From NCBI GenBank assembly GCA_027886175.1, contig JAJNNQ010000009.1:23363501-23427500 (forward strand): a stretch of 64,000 bases of DNA, read 5' to 3'. This document shows positions 1 through 11,785 of the stretch, one piece after another (position 1 is the stretch's first letter; each line of letters begins with the position of its first letter). Below the pieces are notes generated by a model. The model worked only from the letters and a program-made list of their open reading frames with translations. It did no database searches and had not been told where the DNA came from. Source of the stretch: Phylloscopus collybita (taxonomy: Eukaryota; Chordata; Aves; Passeriformes; Phylloscopidae). A program made the translations under genes and the position numbers.

Positions 1-2253
1 TAAATGAGAAATACTTTGCCCAGATGTATATTTTGTTATAATCATAACAATTTTCTACTGTACAGTCACATGAAAGATGTTAGCCCACGTTCCAGGGTTT
101 TTTTGCAAGAAACAGTTCTAGCTTCTACCATATATCAGCAAAAAGGCTTCCTGGAAACCTAACACTCTCAAGGTACAAATTAGAAAATAAAAAAATCTCA
201 TTAATTTATTATAGATTCACTTCTAGATCCAGATCCTCAAACAAACTGGGAGTCTCGGTAGACTTTCATCAGTTTATAACAGCCATAGATGCAGCCATAC
301 AATAAGACAAACGGAAAATTTTACATTTAAATGGAGTAATCAACTCTGTAAAGAGATGACAGATCTAGATAAATCATTATTCCTAAGAAGAAAACCTGTG
401 TGTCATTGATTCCAGTCCATAAATACAAAATTACATGCTATTTCTGATAAAGGTGATGCCTTTCTTTTCCCTCTGATTAGCAAAATAACCAATACAATAT
501 ACTGGAAATATATTATACTTAGCTTTGCTAAAACTTCAGGGGAGATTTCATCCGGATTCTGATACTGCACAGCAGAAAAGGTATGGTCTAATGACAAAAC
601 CATGGGACAGACCATTTTCTTTCTGTTTTGAAAGAGGTGGTGTATGAGGAGAGACTATGGGCACTGTTCAGATGTAGAATAGAAGCTCCTAAGGTGATAC
701 AGAAACCACATTTAAATATGCAAAAGATAACTGTGAAGGGACAGAAAATAAGTTCCTGATCACATGAAAGATGGCAGAACGAGCCGAAGATTCACACTAA
801 GCAAATAATAATCAGACAAGCTACTAAGAGAAATGTCCAATATCATAGGTGGCGAGGCATCCAAATGGATTGCTGGACAGGGCCATGGAGTCTGCATTGT
901 TGGAAGTCTTAAGAATGACACTTATATCATAAACTAAAACTAAAAATAAATTAAAAAAAAGTTTATTCTATTTTCCTTTGTATACATTGATACACTGATG
1001 CCATACTGGGGAAATATTTAGTTTGACTAAATAAATTTTTATGGTCCTTCCAATCAACATTTCTTGATTATACTGAAATATGTCATTGGAATGACAAGAA
1101 ATAAGAAGGAAGGGAATTTTTTATTCCTATCTGTCCAGAAATACTTGCAGATTTTTAAGGAAACATAATCCTGTGAAGTATTAGTTTATAGTAGTAATAG
1201 CATATGATGCAGAATGTTTAATAGCAAGGATTTTTCAAAGAACCTGTCAACAATTTTCTGCCTCTAGAACAGAAGAAGAAAAAAAAGGTGGCTTTACTAT
1301 AACTCAAGATTTTAGAACAGATTCTGAAGGGAAGCTCAGTGAAGGATGTGGTGATAAGAGGAGAATCGGATAAACTGAAACAAAGATCTATTGCAAGTAG
1401 ATTTTGTCAGAACAGGTTTAATGACTATATGAACCTAATGAAATTAATATATCTGTAGTCTACCTGTGAAATTATCTGATATGGTGATCTTGGACAAAAT
1501 ATTTCAGGTGATTTGGATATAGAAGAAATGTAAGATGAATTCAGTTTGCCCACCATTTTGTTGATTATATCGGCATAGATTTTATCAGTCTTTTAACTCT
1601 CCTCTGCCAAAAAACAAAACAAGGATGAATGCTGAGTCTAGGTGTGCTACATTGGGTAAGAATGAAAAAAAGAATCTTATGTCCTATTTATTAAAAAAAA
1701 AAAAAGGAAATTATGTTTGAAACCAGTTTATGAAAAATTTTGCAACAAGATCCTGTTGAAGATCACACCAACTCATACAAGAGCTGTGTTTTCAAAACAG
1801 ATAAACAGAATAAAATTTCATCCAGTCCAGTTCCCAATAATTTAAAGTTAGAGGGGTTCTCTATTCAATAAATTGTCTGTGTGGGACAAGACTCCTTAGA
1901 GTACTTGAAATGGGAAAAGAGATCAAGTAATATTTAGGCATTAGAGATATATGGCATAAGGAAATAGCAGTAGAACTAGTAAGTTAAGCTTCTACTCTGA
2001 AGATAACATGTGGAAGTGCTTATTTTTTCTTGTATTTAGGGAAGCTAACCAACTGAATTAACTAATATGATTTTCCTACTGCATTTCACATCCTTAGGAA
2101 CTTCCAAAAATATTCTGGAGATATGGTAGAGATGCTCTTAATACAGAAATAAATCTGCCTTTCTAAATATCAGGGGGAAAACAATATATACTTCTCTGAC
2201 TGGCTTTCTAACCCTAAAGAAATATTTGAGGATGAGGTCAGGGATAGGATGAG
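1..2253. other. unique AT-rich non-coding stretch
   Basis: No gene, LTR or CR1 segment is recognisable here. The sequence is AT-rich with short A runs (for example around 950 and 1690). Open frames are below 75 codons and have no family resemblance. It is consistent with avian intergenic or intronic DNA. Confidence 0.6.
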
Positions 2254-2307
2254 TGGACAGTTGAATAGAAAAATAAATTATGGACAGTTGAATAGAAAAA
2301 GAAATTA
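2254..2307. repeat. 27-bp tandem duplication, two copies
   Basis: The unit beginning TGGACAGTTGAATAG occurs at 2254-2280 and again immediately at 2281-2307, with one mismatch between the copies (T versus G near the end of the unit). The near identity suggests a fairly recent slippage or duplication event. It lies inside a 142-codon minus-strand open frame that has no recognisable product. Confidence 0.9.
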
Positions 2308-5300
2308 AGTGCCATAGTGCTTCTGATTCCCATACAGATAGCATATAATATATAGTAAGCTTGGTTTGGGATATGTTTTCTAAGAAAAATTTTGTTCTAA
2401 ATGAAAGATTATTTTTGTGAGAAGTTGCTGGCCATGATTCACTATGTTGCATCTGTGAGATTAAAAAAAAAAGTAATGGCCCATGAGCTGAACTGAGTTC
2501 AGACTTCCAGAGGTTCATTATAATGAAAAACCAGCACAGGAAAACCTTAGAATGTAATAAAGCCATACCAATATACAGAAAATTATTAAACAGGCAAGTA
2601 AATGTTTTTCTATGTTGTAGTAACTTAATAGTCTATGAAGTTTTATAAATTTAGATAAATTTAGTTTTCAGGATGTTAGAGTCCATGAGGTCCTCCCAGC
2701 AGCATAAGAGAGGTTAGGTCATGTTAAAGTGGATTCTGAAGTTTGACTTAGTGTAAGTTGAAGAGATATCCTACACAGGAGCTGCCTTTGCTCTCTGCTT
2801 CCTTCACCCAGCAAGTGGCTGCTGCCAGAAGATCACAATTTATTTCTCTTCCAGAAACATTTTCTGCAGGCTTATGTGTGTCTTCATGGAGAAGGTACTG
2901 GAGAATTTCCTGGTTTCTAAGATGTAGGTCCTGAAGTTCCCAGAAATTTGAATCTTTCAAGTTCCAAACTGCCACCAAGCTAGAAAGCATACCAAGGGAG
3001 TAGGTAACTACGATCCTCAGCTCCACATTTTTTCAGCATATCTTCTGGGAACTGCTGAGTTGACTACACCAGTTCTGTTAAGATGGTCATGTCATCTCCA
3101 TGTGACTTCCATGGCAAACTATTAAATTCTTGTGAAGTAAAATATTCTGACATTTTTCTCCTTCTGTAAGCAAAACCCAATTACAACAAAATGTTCCATC
3201 TAGGTTTTTCTAATAACTGAGAAATCCATTTATCAGAGGGAGACCTTGCTCTGTGCAGATCTTATGTTTATTTTCCTGGACAGAGAAAAGCCGCTCCACC
3301 TCTCCCACACATTCAATATCATCAGGTGGGAGAGGTTCAGGAAGAGACCTAAATGTGTCAGTCTCCCACTCTGGGGACCAGCAACATTCACAGAGATGGA
3401 TCTCAGAGACTCCAGGGCTGTTAAAAGTTTCTTTGTCTGAGCCAAAGTGGACATATCATAGCTGGGATAGAGACAAATCAGAAAACTTTCAGAAGCTGTA
3501 GCATTGGGATGGGGAAAAGAAACAAACCTATTGCTGTAAGGTCATGCTTATCAAAGAAACAAGAGTGGGGGATGATAGATATAGGAGAGTAGGGACAAGT
3601 CACTTTTAGAAACACACTGTATAATAATGCATTTCATTTCCAAGGGCTGTAGATAGAATGGAATAAATATTGCACCTGTTAATGAGCACATCCAAAGGTC
3701 ACAGTCCTGGAGAGTTTGTTTTGGCTGGTTTACTACATGATTGAATATAATTTCTAGTTCTGTTTTATTTTTGGTCAGAAAAAGGATCTTATAAAAGCCA
3801 ATCAAATGTTTAGCTCTAATGTGCTGCCAAGTGGACTATAAACTCCTCAGTTAGCACTTCATATAGCATACACATACTTTACCACATTTCATAGAGTAAA
3901 GCAAATAAAAATTGTTTGACTTACAAATTTGCACTTGGGCTCAAATACTGTGTATATTAAATCATATGCATCCTGTACAGTTTTCTATTAAGCAAATAAG
4001 AGAAAAGAAAAGCTAAAGAGAAAATGAAGACTGGAATTTAATTCCACTATTCCTCTCATTTCCACTTTTTTTATATTATAATGTTAGAAGCAAGCCTTGA
4101 CAAGCTTCCCAAACACCCATGCTGATCCTATTTTATACTTTTCTTTTTATTAATCTTCTTCTTTGCAGTGGTAACTGAATTTGTCACATTTTAGTTCTGA
4201 AAAATATTTCAATCTTATCTTCAATATTTGAACAATATTACTGGTTTTTGTTGCCATATTACTACTAGGAATTTTCACCAATCACATAAAATTTTAGTTG
4301 TGATAAATGTAGCATAAATGAAGAATTTATCAAAGAGAGAATGAATTCATCATACTTTTCTTCTTTTTATTTCCCATATTGAGATTGTGGCCAAATCACC
4401 AAAGGTGTTTTAAAGTCCATGTTTTCCTCTGGAAAACAAAACCAGTTGTTCTTCCTGAAGGTCAGCCTATGTGCCCTCTGGAGGATATTCAGCTCTGCAG
4501 ACTGAGCTGCCATGAATGCAGGCCCTGCCATGGCTCTTTTGCCCCTTTACTGCCTGAGCAGAATGCTGAGCAGATGCTTCAAAACATCCTTTCATTTCTA
4601 AGCTCTGCATACACATTCCTGTCTGTAACCCTTAGCTATCTCCCATTTCCTTTTCCACAGTCTTCTTCACCAGCTTCAACTCTTTCTATTTCACAGGTAT
4701 CTCCTTGCTTTAATCCAAAATGTCTTTTCTACTCCGACCACCTCATTTACCAGTTAGGTTTTGATCTCACTTGATACTCATTTATGTTTGAAGATCCAGC
4801 TATGATTAATCCAGTTAATCATAACATTTCCCAACAAAATAGAAAAGAGGTGAGTTGAAGGCATCCCTTGTTATGTTTTTACTCTCACTTGTTTATGCAG
4901 AATTAGAACGCTTCTGATTTGCATGCTATTTTGTGCAGCCAATGTCTTTCCAGAACAAGAGACTTACTATTGGTCAATTGACAAAGAGCATCTATAGGAA
5001 GAATATTCCAGAGAACCAAGATGTCCTAAAATAGAGGTATTTTTTGGCACAGTTCCTGGGTCACACTTGTTAAAATCTAGGGTGTGACTCACAGCTGGCA
5101 GAACACATTAAGGCTCTTATGTTCCTGAAAGCGATCTGAGTATCAAGCCAGACAAAGTTATCCTGTATTTTCTTTCACATTTAGGAAGAAATAATTAAAA
5201 TTAGATTTGGACTGTGCAGATGTCTCAGAGAGAAAAGCACTGATGCTGTTTAAAGACATTCGTTGTCTTACTATTTGCCAAAATGGTCATTAAAATCACA

Positions 5301-8300
5301 TGCAAACCTACCATCTGATTCACTTTTGGAATTCATATTCTGAAAATCTGCAATCTACAACTATGTTTTATTTGTCAAAAAATCTGAATGACATATTTAA
5401 AAAAAAGAAGAAGTAGACCAACACATATTTCAGTAATGCTTGTATCAGAATGGCTTTAAAATCAGAATGTGTTATGACATTAGCTTTAGAAAAAGACACA
5501 GAGTAATTTATTTTTAAAACTGAAATGCTTGGGGACTGAGGTTAATAAAGAGCAAGTATTATGCGTGAACATTTTTATATTCATACTTAATATTCATTAT
5601 CAGTATGGGTAGAGAGCATTTTAAAACATTCTAATTTTTTAAATATTCAAAATCATAATGAGCTGTATAAAATGCATCCCTTTATACCATTGATAGTTTA
5701 ATTCTCATTGACACAGTAGACCTTTCCAATCATATCCATTTTTAAATACTCAGACTAAGATGAGAGATTTATGCAGGTCAGTCTGTCATATGCATCTGGA
5801 ATAAAAATCTGTAATCATGTACTTTTGTAGATTAAGGAAGATGGAAACACTGTATGCCAAAAACTAGGCAAGAATCTTTGGTACACCTCTGTTAACCTCT
5901 CAAATCCCTTTTATCTTTTAAAGTAATATAAGAAAGTATGTAGTTTTTAAGAAAATGCCTGAATTTCCACCTCTTTTACCTCTCCCATCTTTCTCTAGAT
6001 TTAAGAGGTTTGCAATATGCCCGTTTCATGTCATCACACAAACCATATTGGATCCTTTTCATATTATTAATGCAATTTCTTCTTTTCCTTCTTCCTTTCT
6101 AAACTGCTGGTCTAGCTAGAGACTTTTCATCCATTCAAATATGACAGATCTGAAAAAAAGAATTTCTAGTTTCTTTATCTGTATAACTGTGCAGTTTATC
6201 ACATGTATACTGTTATTGACTGTATTTATACAGAAGCTATACTAAGGTTTCTATTTTCTGTTGAGTGAAATTTGACTTTCTGAGAGAATAAGTACAGTCA
6301 CTCTTTAAGACTCTTCTTCAACATTCTTTTTGTCAGAGTAGTTGATAATTTCAAAGAAGATTTGAAATAGTTCTTCTGTCTCCTACAGGCTAGCATTTTG
6401 GAAACAACAATGTACTGCATGGTTTGCCTTGGATTGTTTGACAGCACAGTAGGCTCTAAGTGTTCAGTGTTCATACTTTTATGCAGGAACAGAAAATATC
6501 AAGGGCTGGTTCTAAATTTATCCTGGCAGCGAGGTTTTCCCTAGCAGTGATGACTTCTTAAGTAAAATTGAAAGGGTTATTTTTGTTTTTCAAATGCCAT
6601 TGTTTCTTCAGCACCAGCTTGCCAGTGATTTTTTTTTATTTTCCTTTAGTGTTCTATGTGTTGGAAACAAGGTAAGTTAAAACTGAATGTTCTCAAGGAG
6701 GCAAATTCCAGTTTGCGATATGAAGGTCTCTTTGGAGATGTAGGGAGTGCTAATTGTAGTTGTGTGCAATGTTCTTTGAAAAAAGCACTCACATAGAACT
6801 GTAATAATGATTTCATGCTACCCACAGCATTAGTCAAATGTTTTAAAAATTAAATGGAAACAAAATAACTGCAAAATAGGAAAATTATTGAAGGTTTAAA
6901 ACACTTAGAAAAAACATTCTGTCCTCTGAATCATCTTGAAGCAGCTTTGTTTTTACAGATAGGACCAGTTCAATGTAAAGCAAGAGGAGTACCTACATGA
7001 CTGGGAAGATCAGGATTTGGTCCTGTATAAAAGTTCTTTGATGAAAAAGCTAAAGGATTTTTTTGCAACATTAATAGCAAGCTTATTATAAACTTGCAAC
7101 TGTGCATGCACATTTTTTAACAAGAAGCTTACCTTGATTGAGTCAAGATGTTAAAAGACATGAAAGAATTGACATGGCAGGAGAAAAGCATTTGTGAGTA
7201 TAAACACGGAATTATAATGATGTTAAAAGTTAATGATGAAACATCTGATCCTTTTAATGAATGACCCGTGAAAATCCTTCCACCTGCAGTGACCTGTGGA
7301 ACCCTTTGTGTTATGTAGTATTAATGAATACAAACAAACTACATATCAGAGGAAGGATACTAAATTCACAAAAAATAATGATGAATAAAGAAGTACATAA
7401 CATTTTCAGGTCTCAGCACAGTTTCTCTAAGATTATTACTTTTCTCTATATGGTACTGCATTGTAAGCATAACCTAAATGCCTGGCAACAGGAGTACAAA
7501 TTGATTGACTTAATGTTATGCTGCTAAAATCATTATTATAATGGGAAAAAAGTACTTTCCTTAATTTTAGGGAGAATGAAAGAAGAAATAGTCAAACATT
7601 TTCTGTCTGTACTTAAACTTTTAAATTCATATTTAGCCACTTGAATTCTAATGCCTTTATTTTTAAAAATACTGAGTACCAGTACCAGCTTTCAGTGGGC
7701 ATCACTGAAACCACTTAATGATTGACATCTCTGGAAATCAAGCCCATTATATAAATGTCAGGAGCACACCTGTTTCCCAAGAGTATATACAAGATACAAG
7801 GTAGTTATTTGATATCTGAAGCTTGTGACTAAGCTTGAGCTCAGAGACTCATCATCAGAATACTCAGTGCCAGACTGTAATTACATTCAGGTTTGGATCA
7901 TGCTGTAGAACATCTGAGCTGATAGCACCATCAGGTCATGATGTGGATGGGAAAAACTACTGTCCTGTCCTAGCCACAGTTCCCTTCCAGCAAAAAAATA
8001 CTTGTTTGTCTTGTGGTGGTGATATCATCTGGTCCAGATGAGTCACCAAGCAGGGTCCTTCTTAAGGCATCTTAGGTCACATGAAGCAAGAGAAAGTCAT
8101 GTAAAACAAAAGCCTGTCCAGGCTGACATATGCTGTCAGTGCAGATGAATGGAGAGGCGATAGAGATCACTGCTTCAGCAGACTTCAGTCCACTCCTTGA
8201 CTCAAGCAATTTATGACTGTATTGACATAACCTGGCAGTTAATTTAAGGTCCTGCATTTGGAATTTCACTTTTCAGTTTAACTCCTGATTTTAATTGTGG

Positions 8301-9023
8301 TTTGGTAGGTCAGACTAGTGAGGGCAAGAAATAGGTGTCAGATTCTCAGAAGTAAACCTGATTTAAATAATCACTTTAATGGTCGTTGTCTTATGTTACT
8401 ACAGTAGGCAAAACAAAAGTCTAGACTTAGAAATAGACAAACTGAGTAACGCTTTCCACTTTTTGTGCATATCAATCGTGAATGCAACCTGAGTAACAAC
8501 AAAAAAGATTTAATAATAATATCTGGTTTAGGTGGGGGAAGTTATTCCTGTGTTGGTATTCTTAAAACATCCAGCTACAGGATTGATTTTAAGCCCTTTA
8601 AATAAACCAGAAAAAAGTACTTATGTAATCCTTCAAGCAGAAGGAAAAAGGATATATTCTGTTTATAACACACTAAGTAGGCAGATGTCTCTAAAGTAGA
8701 TTCCACTTCAATGCAAGACTGTGATACCAATTAGAAAGCATATGCCATATTGCCTTGACATCCTGTTACTAAATGCTGATGAAAATTTATGATCATAAGT
8801 GAAATATGTAAAGTAGGACTGAAAATAATCTTTCAAATTAAAACTGTTAAAATATATACTGTGCAGAATGTATACCAGGTGTTCTGCAATGCAGGCTGCA
8901 GGGAGGTATTTCTGTGGGGGTTTGTGGAGTACAGCAATAGATTAAAATGCTGCCTCAAGTACTGAGATACATCAGCTTCCATATTTTTTCCTGTGAAGAC
9001 TAACACCAATAGCAGGTGACCAG
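2308..9023. other. unique AT-rich stretch with one GC-richer patch
   Basis: No interspersed repeat or coding family is recognised. A GC-richer patch lies at about 3230-3480. An open frame at 4379-4774 (131 codons, plus strand) begins at TTG rather than ATG and resembles no protein I know. Other open frames are below about 90 codons. Nothing supports a gene. Confidence 0.5.
3298..3336. repeat. GC-rich inverted repeat, 11-bp stem
   Basis: ACCTCTCCCAC (3298-3308) and GTGGGAGAGGT (3326-3336) are exact reverse complements separated by 17 nt. They sit in a patch that is more GC-rich than its surroundings. A hairpin is possible on either strand, but the stem is too short to claim a microRNA. Confidence 0.75.
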
Positions 9024-9548
9024 TCAAGCTACAGTAAAGATACTGACAGGTGTAGTGGAGTTTGACAGCAGAGCTATGGTTGCACCGTGGTAAGGAAATT
9101 GATTTGGAACCAGAACCTCACAACTAGCTTTGAGTTCAGGCATTCTTTGTAGCACCCACTGATGATCTGTAGTTATCCAGATTGCTGCAATGTCAAAGGT
9201 GGGAGCCATGGGGACCTGAGGCTGCTCAGGGCATATGGTCACCCTGTGTCTGATACTGGCATGGATAGCAATTTGGCATGTACTGGAACCTTGCAGCTGG
9301 GACTCTGTTTTAGTTTCCCTATTTAATGTAAACAAAAAGGCTGCCATTAAACTTCTGACTTTCCCAGGAATGGGACGATTACATTGTATGCTGTATTGTA
9401 ACTGCAAATCTTTAGATGTGATGCAGGGCTCATTGGGCCCAACCTGCAGTCTCATGTTTCCTGCTATGCTGCTTTGATTAACAATGGGGGTATTATTTCT
9501 GTATTTTCTTTTTTCTACTAAGCTCTCAAATTCATATTCTAAGACCAA
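9024..9548 (-). other. unassigned 174-codon open frame
   Basis: This is the longest ATG-initiated frame in the window. Its predicted product has no signal peptide, membrane segment, zinc knuckle or retroviral motif that I can recognise. A shorter plus-strand frame overlaps it (9235-9477), so it may simply be a stretch poor in stops on both strands. It lies about 150 bp from the LTR at 9701-10454 and on the same strand as that LTR, so a relic of internal proviral sequence is conceivable. No gag, pol or env motif supports that. No splice sites or poly-A signal were assigned. I list it as an open frame only, not as a gene. Confidence 0.2.
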
Positions 9549-9700
9549 AAATGTTTATCAGAACTACTCTAATGCATATCATAACATGGACCATCACATT
9601 TCAGAGATTTGTCCTTCACTGAGAGCAAAAACTGATGTATTTAGAAGGGCTAAGAGTCTGAGCTGAAGACAGTCTATCTTGGTTTTGTAAGACAAGTATC

Positions 9701-10454
9701 TGCCAGGGAAAGCTGGAGTTTCCTTTGGAATGGAGAATGTGAACCCCTCACCCCCTCCAAATTATAATTTTGCAATTAAGGGCTTTCAGGCCTTAATTGG
9801 GAAGATTTGGGAATAGGAATAACAGTTCTTTACTAGGAATATTAACAACACAAATCTAGTAGTAAAACAAACAAACAAACAACAATCCTAGAAACCTTGA
9901 CAGAGTCAGAGCTACAACCTGACACCCTGTTGGTCAGGGTGTTGGAAGCAGTACAAAAGTAAGTCCTCCTGGAGTGACAGATGTGGTTCTGTTGGAGTAG
10001 AGATGATCCTGAGAGAAAAGGGTCCAGTGATGGTGAGAAGGGTCCAGTCTTCCTCTGGGAATCCAGTGGAGCCAGATACCTTGTGTTCCTATGTCTCAGG
10101 TTTTTTTTTTTTTAGGTAGAAATGGTTGGCTCCCTCCCCACTGGGTGGAGCATCTCACAATGGGATGATGGAATGTGGATGATTGCTTGTGGATGATGGC
10201 TTGGTGAGCCTTAGTGGCCGATTAGCAGAAGATATGCCCCTGGAGGGAGGACAGGTGGTGAAAGAGATAAGAAACACTGCCCCACCTGGTTTGGACAGAT
10301 GGCCCACTATCAGAAGGCACCACCCCCCCTCTCCATAGAATAACAAGAGATAAAGAAAAAACATCTCCCCAGCTGCTTTCAACAAGTGAAATAGAATACA
10401 CATTTTTGGTTCCATAACCCAAGACACAGTTAAAGACAGAAAATCCATCTCACA
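9701..10454 (-). mobile_element. solo LTR of an endogenous retrovirus, minus strand
   Basis: Read on the minus strand, the segment starts TGTGAGATGG and ends CCTGGCA, which fits the TG...CA ends of an LTR. The sequence resembles an LTR family that I recall from songbird genomes, but the subfamily cannot be named without a repeat library. A T run at 10101-10113, an AAACAAAC run near 9867 and a 14-bp tandem duplication (10174-10201) lie within it. The expected poly-A hexamer region near 9830 reads AGTAAA on the minus strand and so looks decayed. No target-site duplication and no matching second LTR were found, so it is probably a solo LTR. Boundaries are approximate. Confidence 0.6.
10174..10201. 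repeat. 14-bp tandem duplication inside the LTR
   Basis: TGTGGATGATTGCT (10174-10187) is followed directly by TGTGGATGATGGCT (10188-10201), with one mismatch. It may be a family trait of this LTR or a local duplication. Confidence 0.8.
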
Positions 10455-11344
10455 TGTTCTGATGTTTATTCATATTCAGTCATAAGGAAAATAATGCTAT
10501 TCCATTTTCAGCATGTTTCATTAAATCCCAACCATCTTTGTTGTTGTCTTTAAACACTGAAGGATTAATGCCTTATCCATCAAAGCTAAGTATATGGTAT
10601 GATCAAATCAACACATAGTCTTAATTTTAATATTTTAATTAGGTAGAATACATAAACCTACATTTATTTAGCTGTTAACATGTTCTTATGGCTTTTTCAT
10701 GCAGCACTTTCTTTTTCCATTTCATTATTTTCAATTACAGTTTTTTGAAGTACATATACAGGAAGTGGTCTTCGTATTTTAGTATCTCTTTGAACAATGC
10801 TGAACAATTCAGAAATGTATCTTTTATCACATTCATTTTTAAATCATCATTGCTCAGTTTATGTTCCTCTGTCACTGCTAGCCACTCCTAGTTCAGTTCA
10901 GTGTGTTTCCCCACTTTCAGGAACCAGTTGGACTACATATTAATCCATTTACCTGACTTTTGCTGGTCTTGTATGTGATTTTTTTTTTTTTAATTAAGAT
11001 ATCATGGAGCAGTAAGCTAAATGCACTAAACAGAATGTTGATTTATTAAGTGTTTCTGTCCTTTCAGGTTCTTTATTAATATTATTCTTTATTAGCTTCT
11101 CAGTTAATCCACTTTGTATTGCTACCGTAATAACCAGTTGATAAGCAACTCTGTAAGCCCACTTTAAGTGTTTGCAATTGGAAGAAAATTTTCAGTCTAC
11201 TAGGAATTGTGGTAAGAACTTCTTTCCCTTCCTTTCTTCTTCCCCTCTTTCTGCTCTCTGCAATTCGAAACAAAATTTTAAGAGGTATTGAGATAAATAT
11301 TTCATAATTGTCCCAATTTCAGGCAAGGACAAGGTAAATTTTTC
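10455..11344. other. unique AT-rich stretch between LTRs
   Basis: No repeat family or coding feature was recognised. A T run near 10980-10992 is the only notable simple sequence. Confidence 0.5.
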
Positions 11345-11785
11345 ACAGTAGGCATGAGGGGACAGAGCCTGGAACTGTGTGGGCATGGCTAAGATATTGT
11401 GTTTTTCCATAATATATTCCATAATGGCCAAGGGTGGGGAAAAGGGACTCTCTCTTGCCTCCTAGAAGAGAGGTTGTTCCTTTTCTGTGGAGCAATTGTG
11501 GTGAACAGCTGGGAAAAAAATACAGGGGCATGGAGGGTCCAGGCACCATTGTTCATTTCCTTGGGGCCACACCAGGTCGGGTCAAGTGGTGAGCAATTTC
11601 TGCATGTATACTTTTGTATACTTTGTATATATATACTTTGTATACTTTTGTTATTAATATTGTTGCTGTTCATTTTCATATCTCATGGCTGTTTCCAGTA
11701 ATTTTTTCTCATCTCAGTCTCTAATCTCTGTCTTTTCTCTTTCTCAACAGAGGGGAGCAGGAGTGCTGGTCCTAAACCACAACAA
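11345..11785 (+). mobile_element. solo LTR, plus strand (copy 1 of a related pair)
   Basis: This segment is related to 25716-26165. Both begin near CAGTAGG followed by a CAGAGCCTGGA block, then share CATGGAGGGTCCAGG, a TTGCTGTT-rich block and GCTGTTTCCAGTAA in the same order, and both end CCTAAACCA(C/T)CACA-like. The CTAAACCACAACA end resembles the end of the LTR family at 44189-44587, so it is probably an endogenous retroviral LTR. A TGTATACTTT-type repeat occupies about 11606-11650. No internal proviral genes adjoin it and no target-site duplication was seen. Exact ends are uncertain by about 10 bp. Confidence 0.6.
11606..11650. repeat. short TGTATACTTT-type tandem repeat
   Basis: Several imperfect copies of TGTATACTTT are separated by a TATATA segment. 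The repeat lies in the U-rich part of the LTR where its relative at 25960-25990 has only TTTGTATATTTTTG, so it probably expanded in this copy. Confidence 0.7.

Noticed and set aside
4379..4774. 131-codon plus-strand frame as a gene
   Set aside because: Opens on TTG, has no recognisable domain and no surrounding exon structure. It is probably chance.
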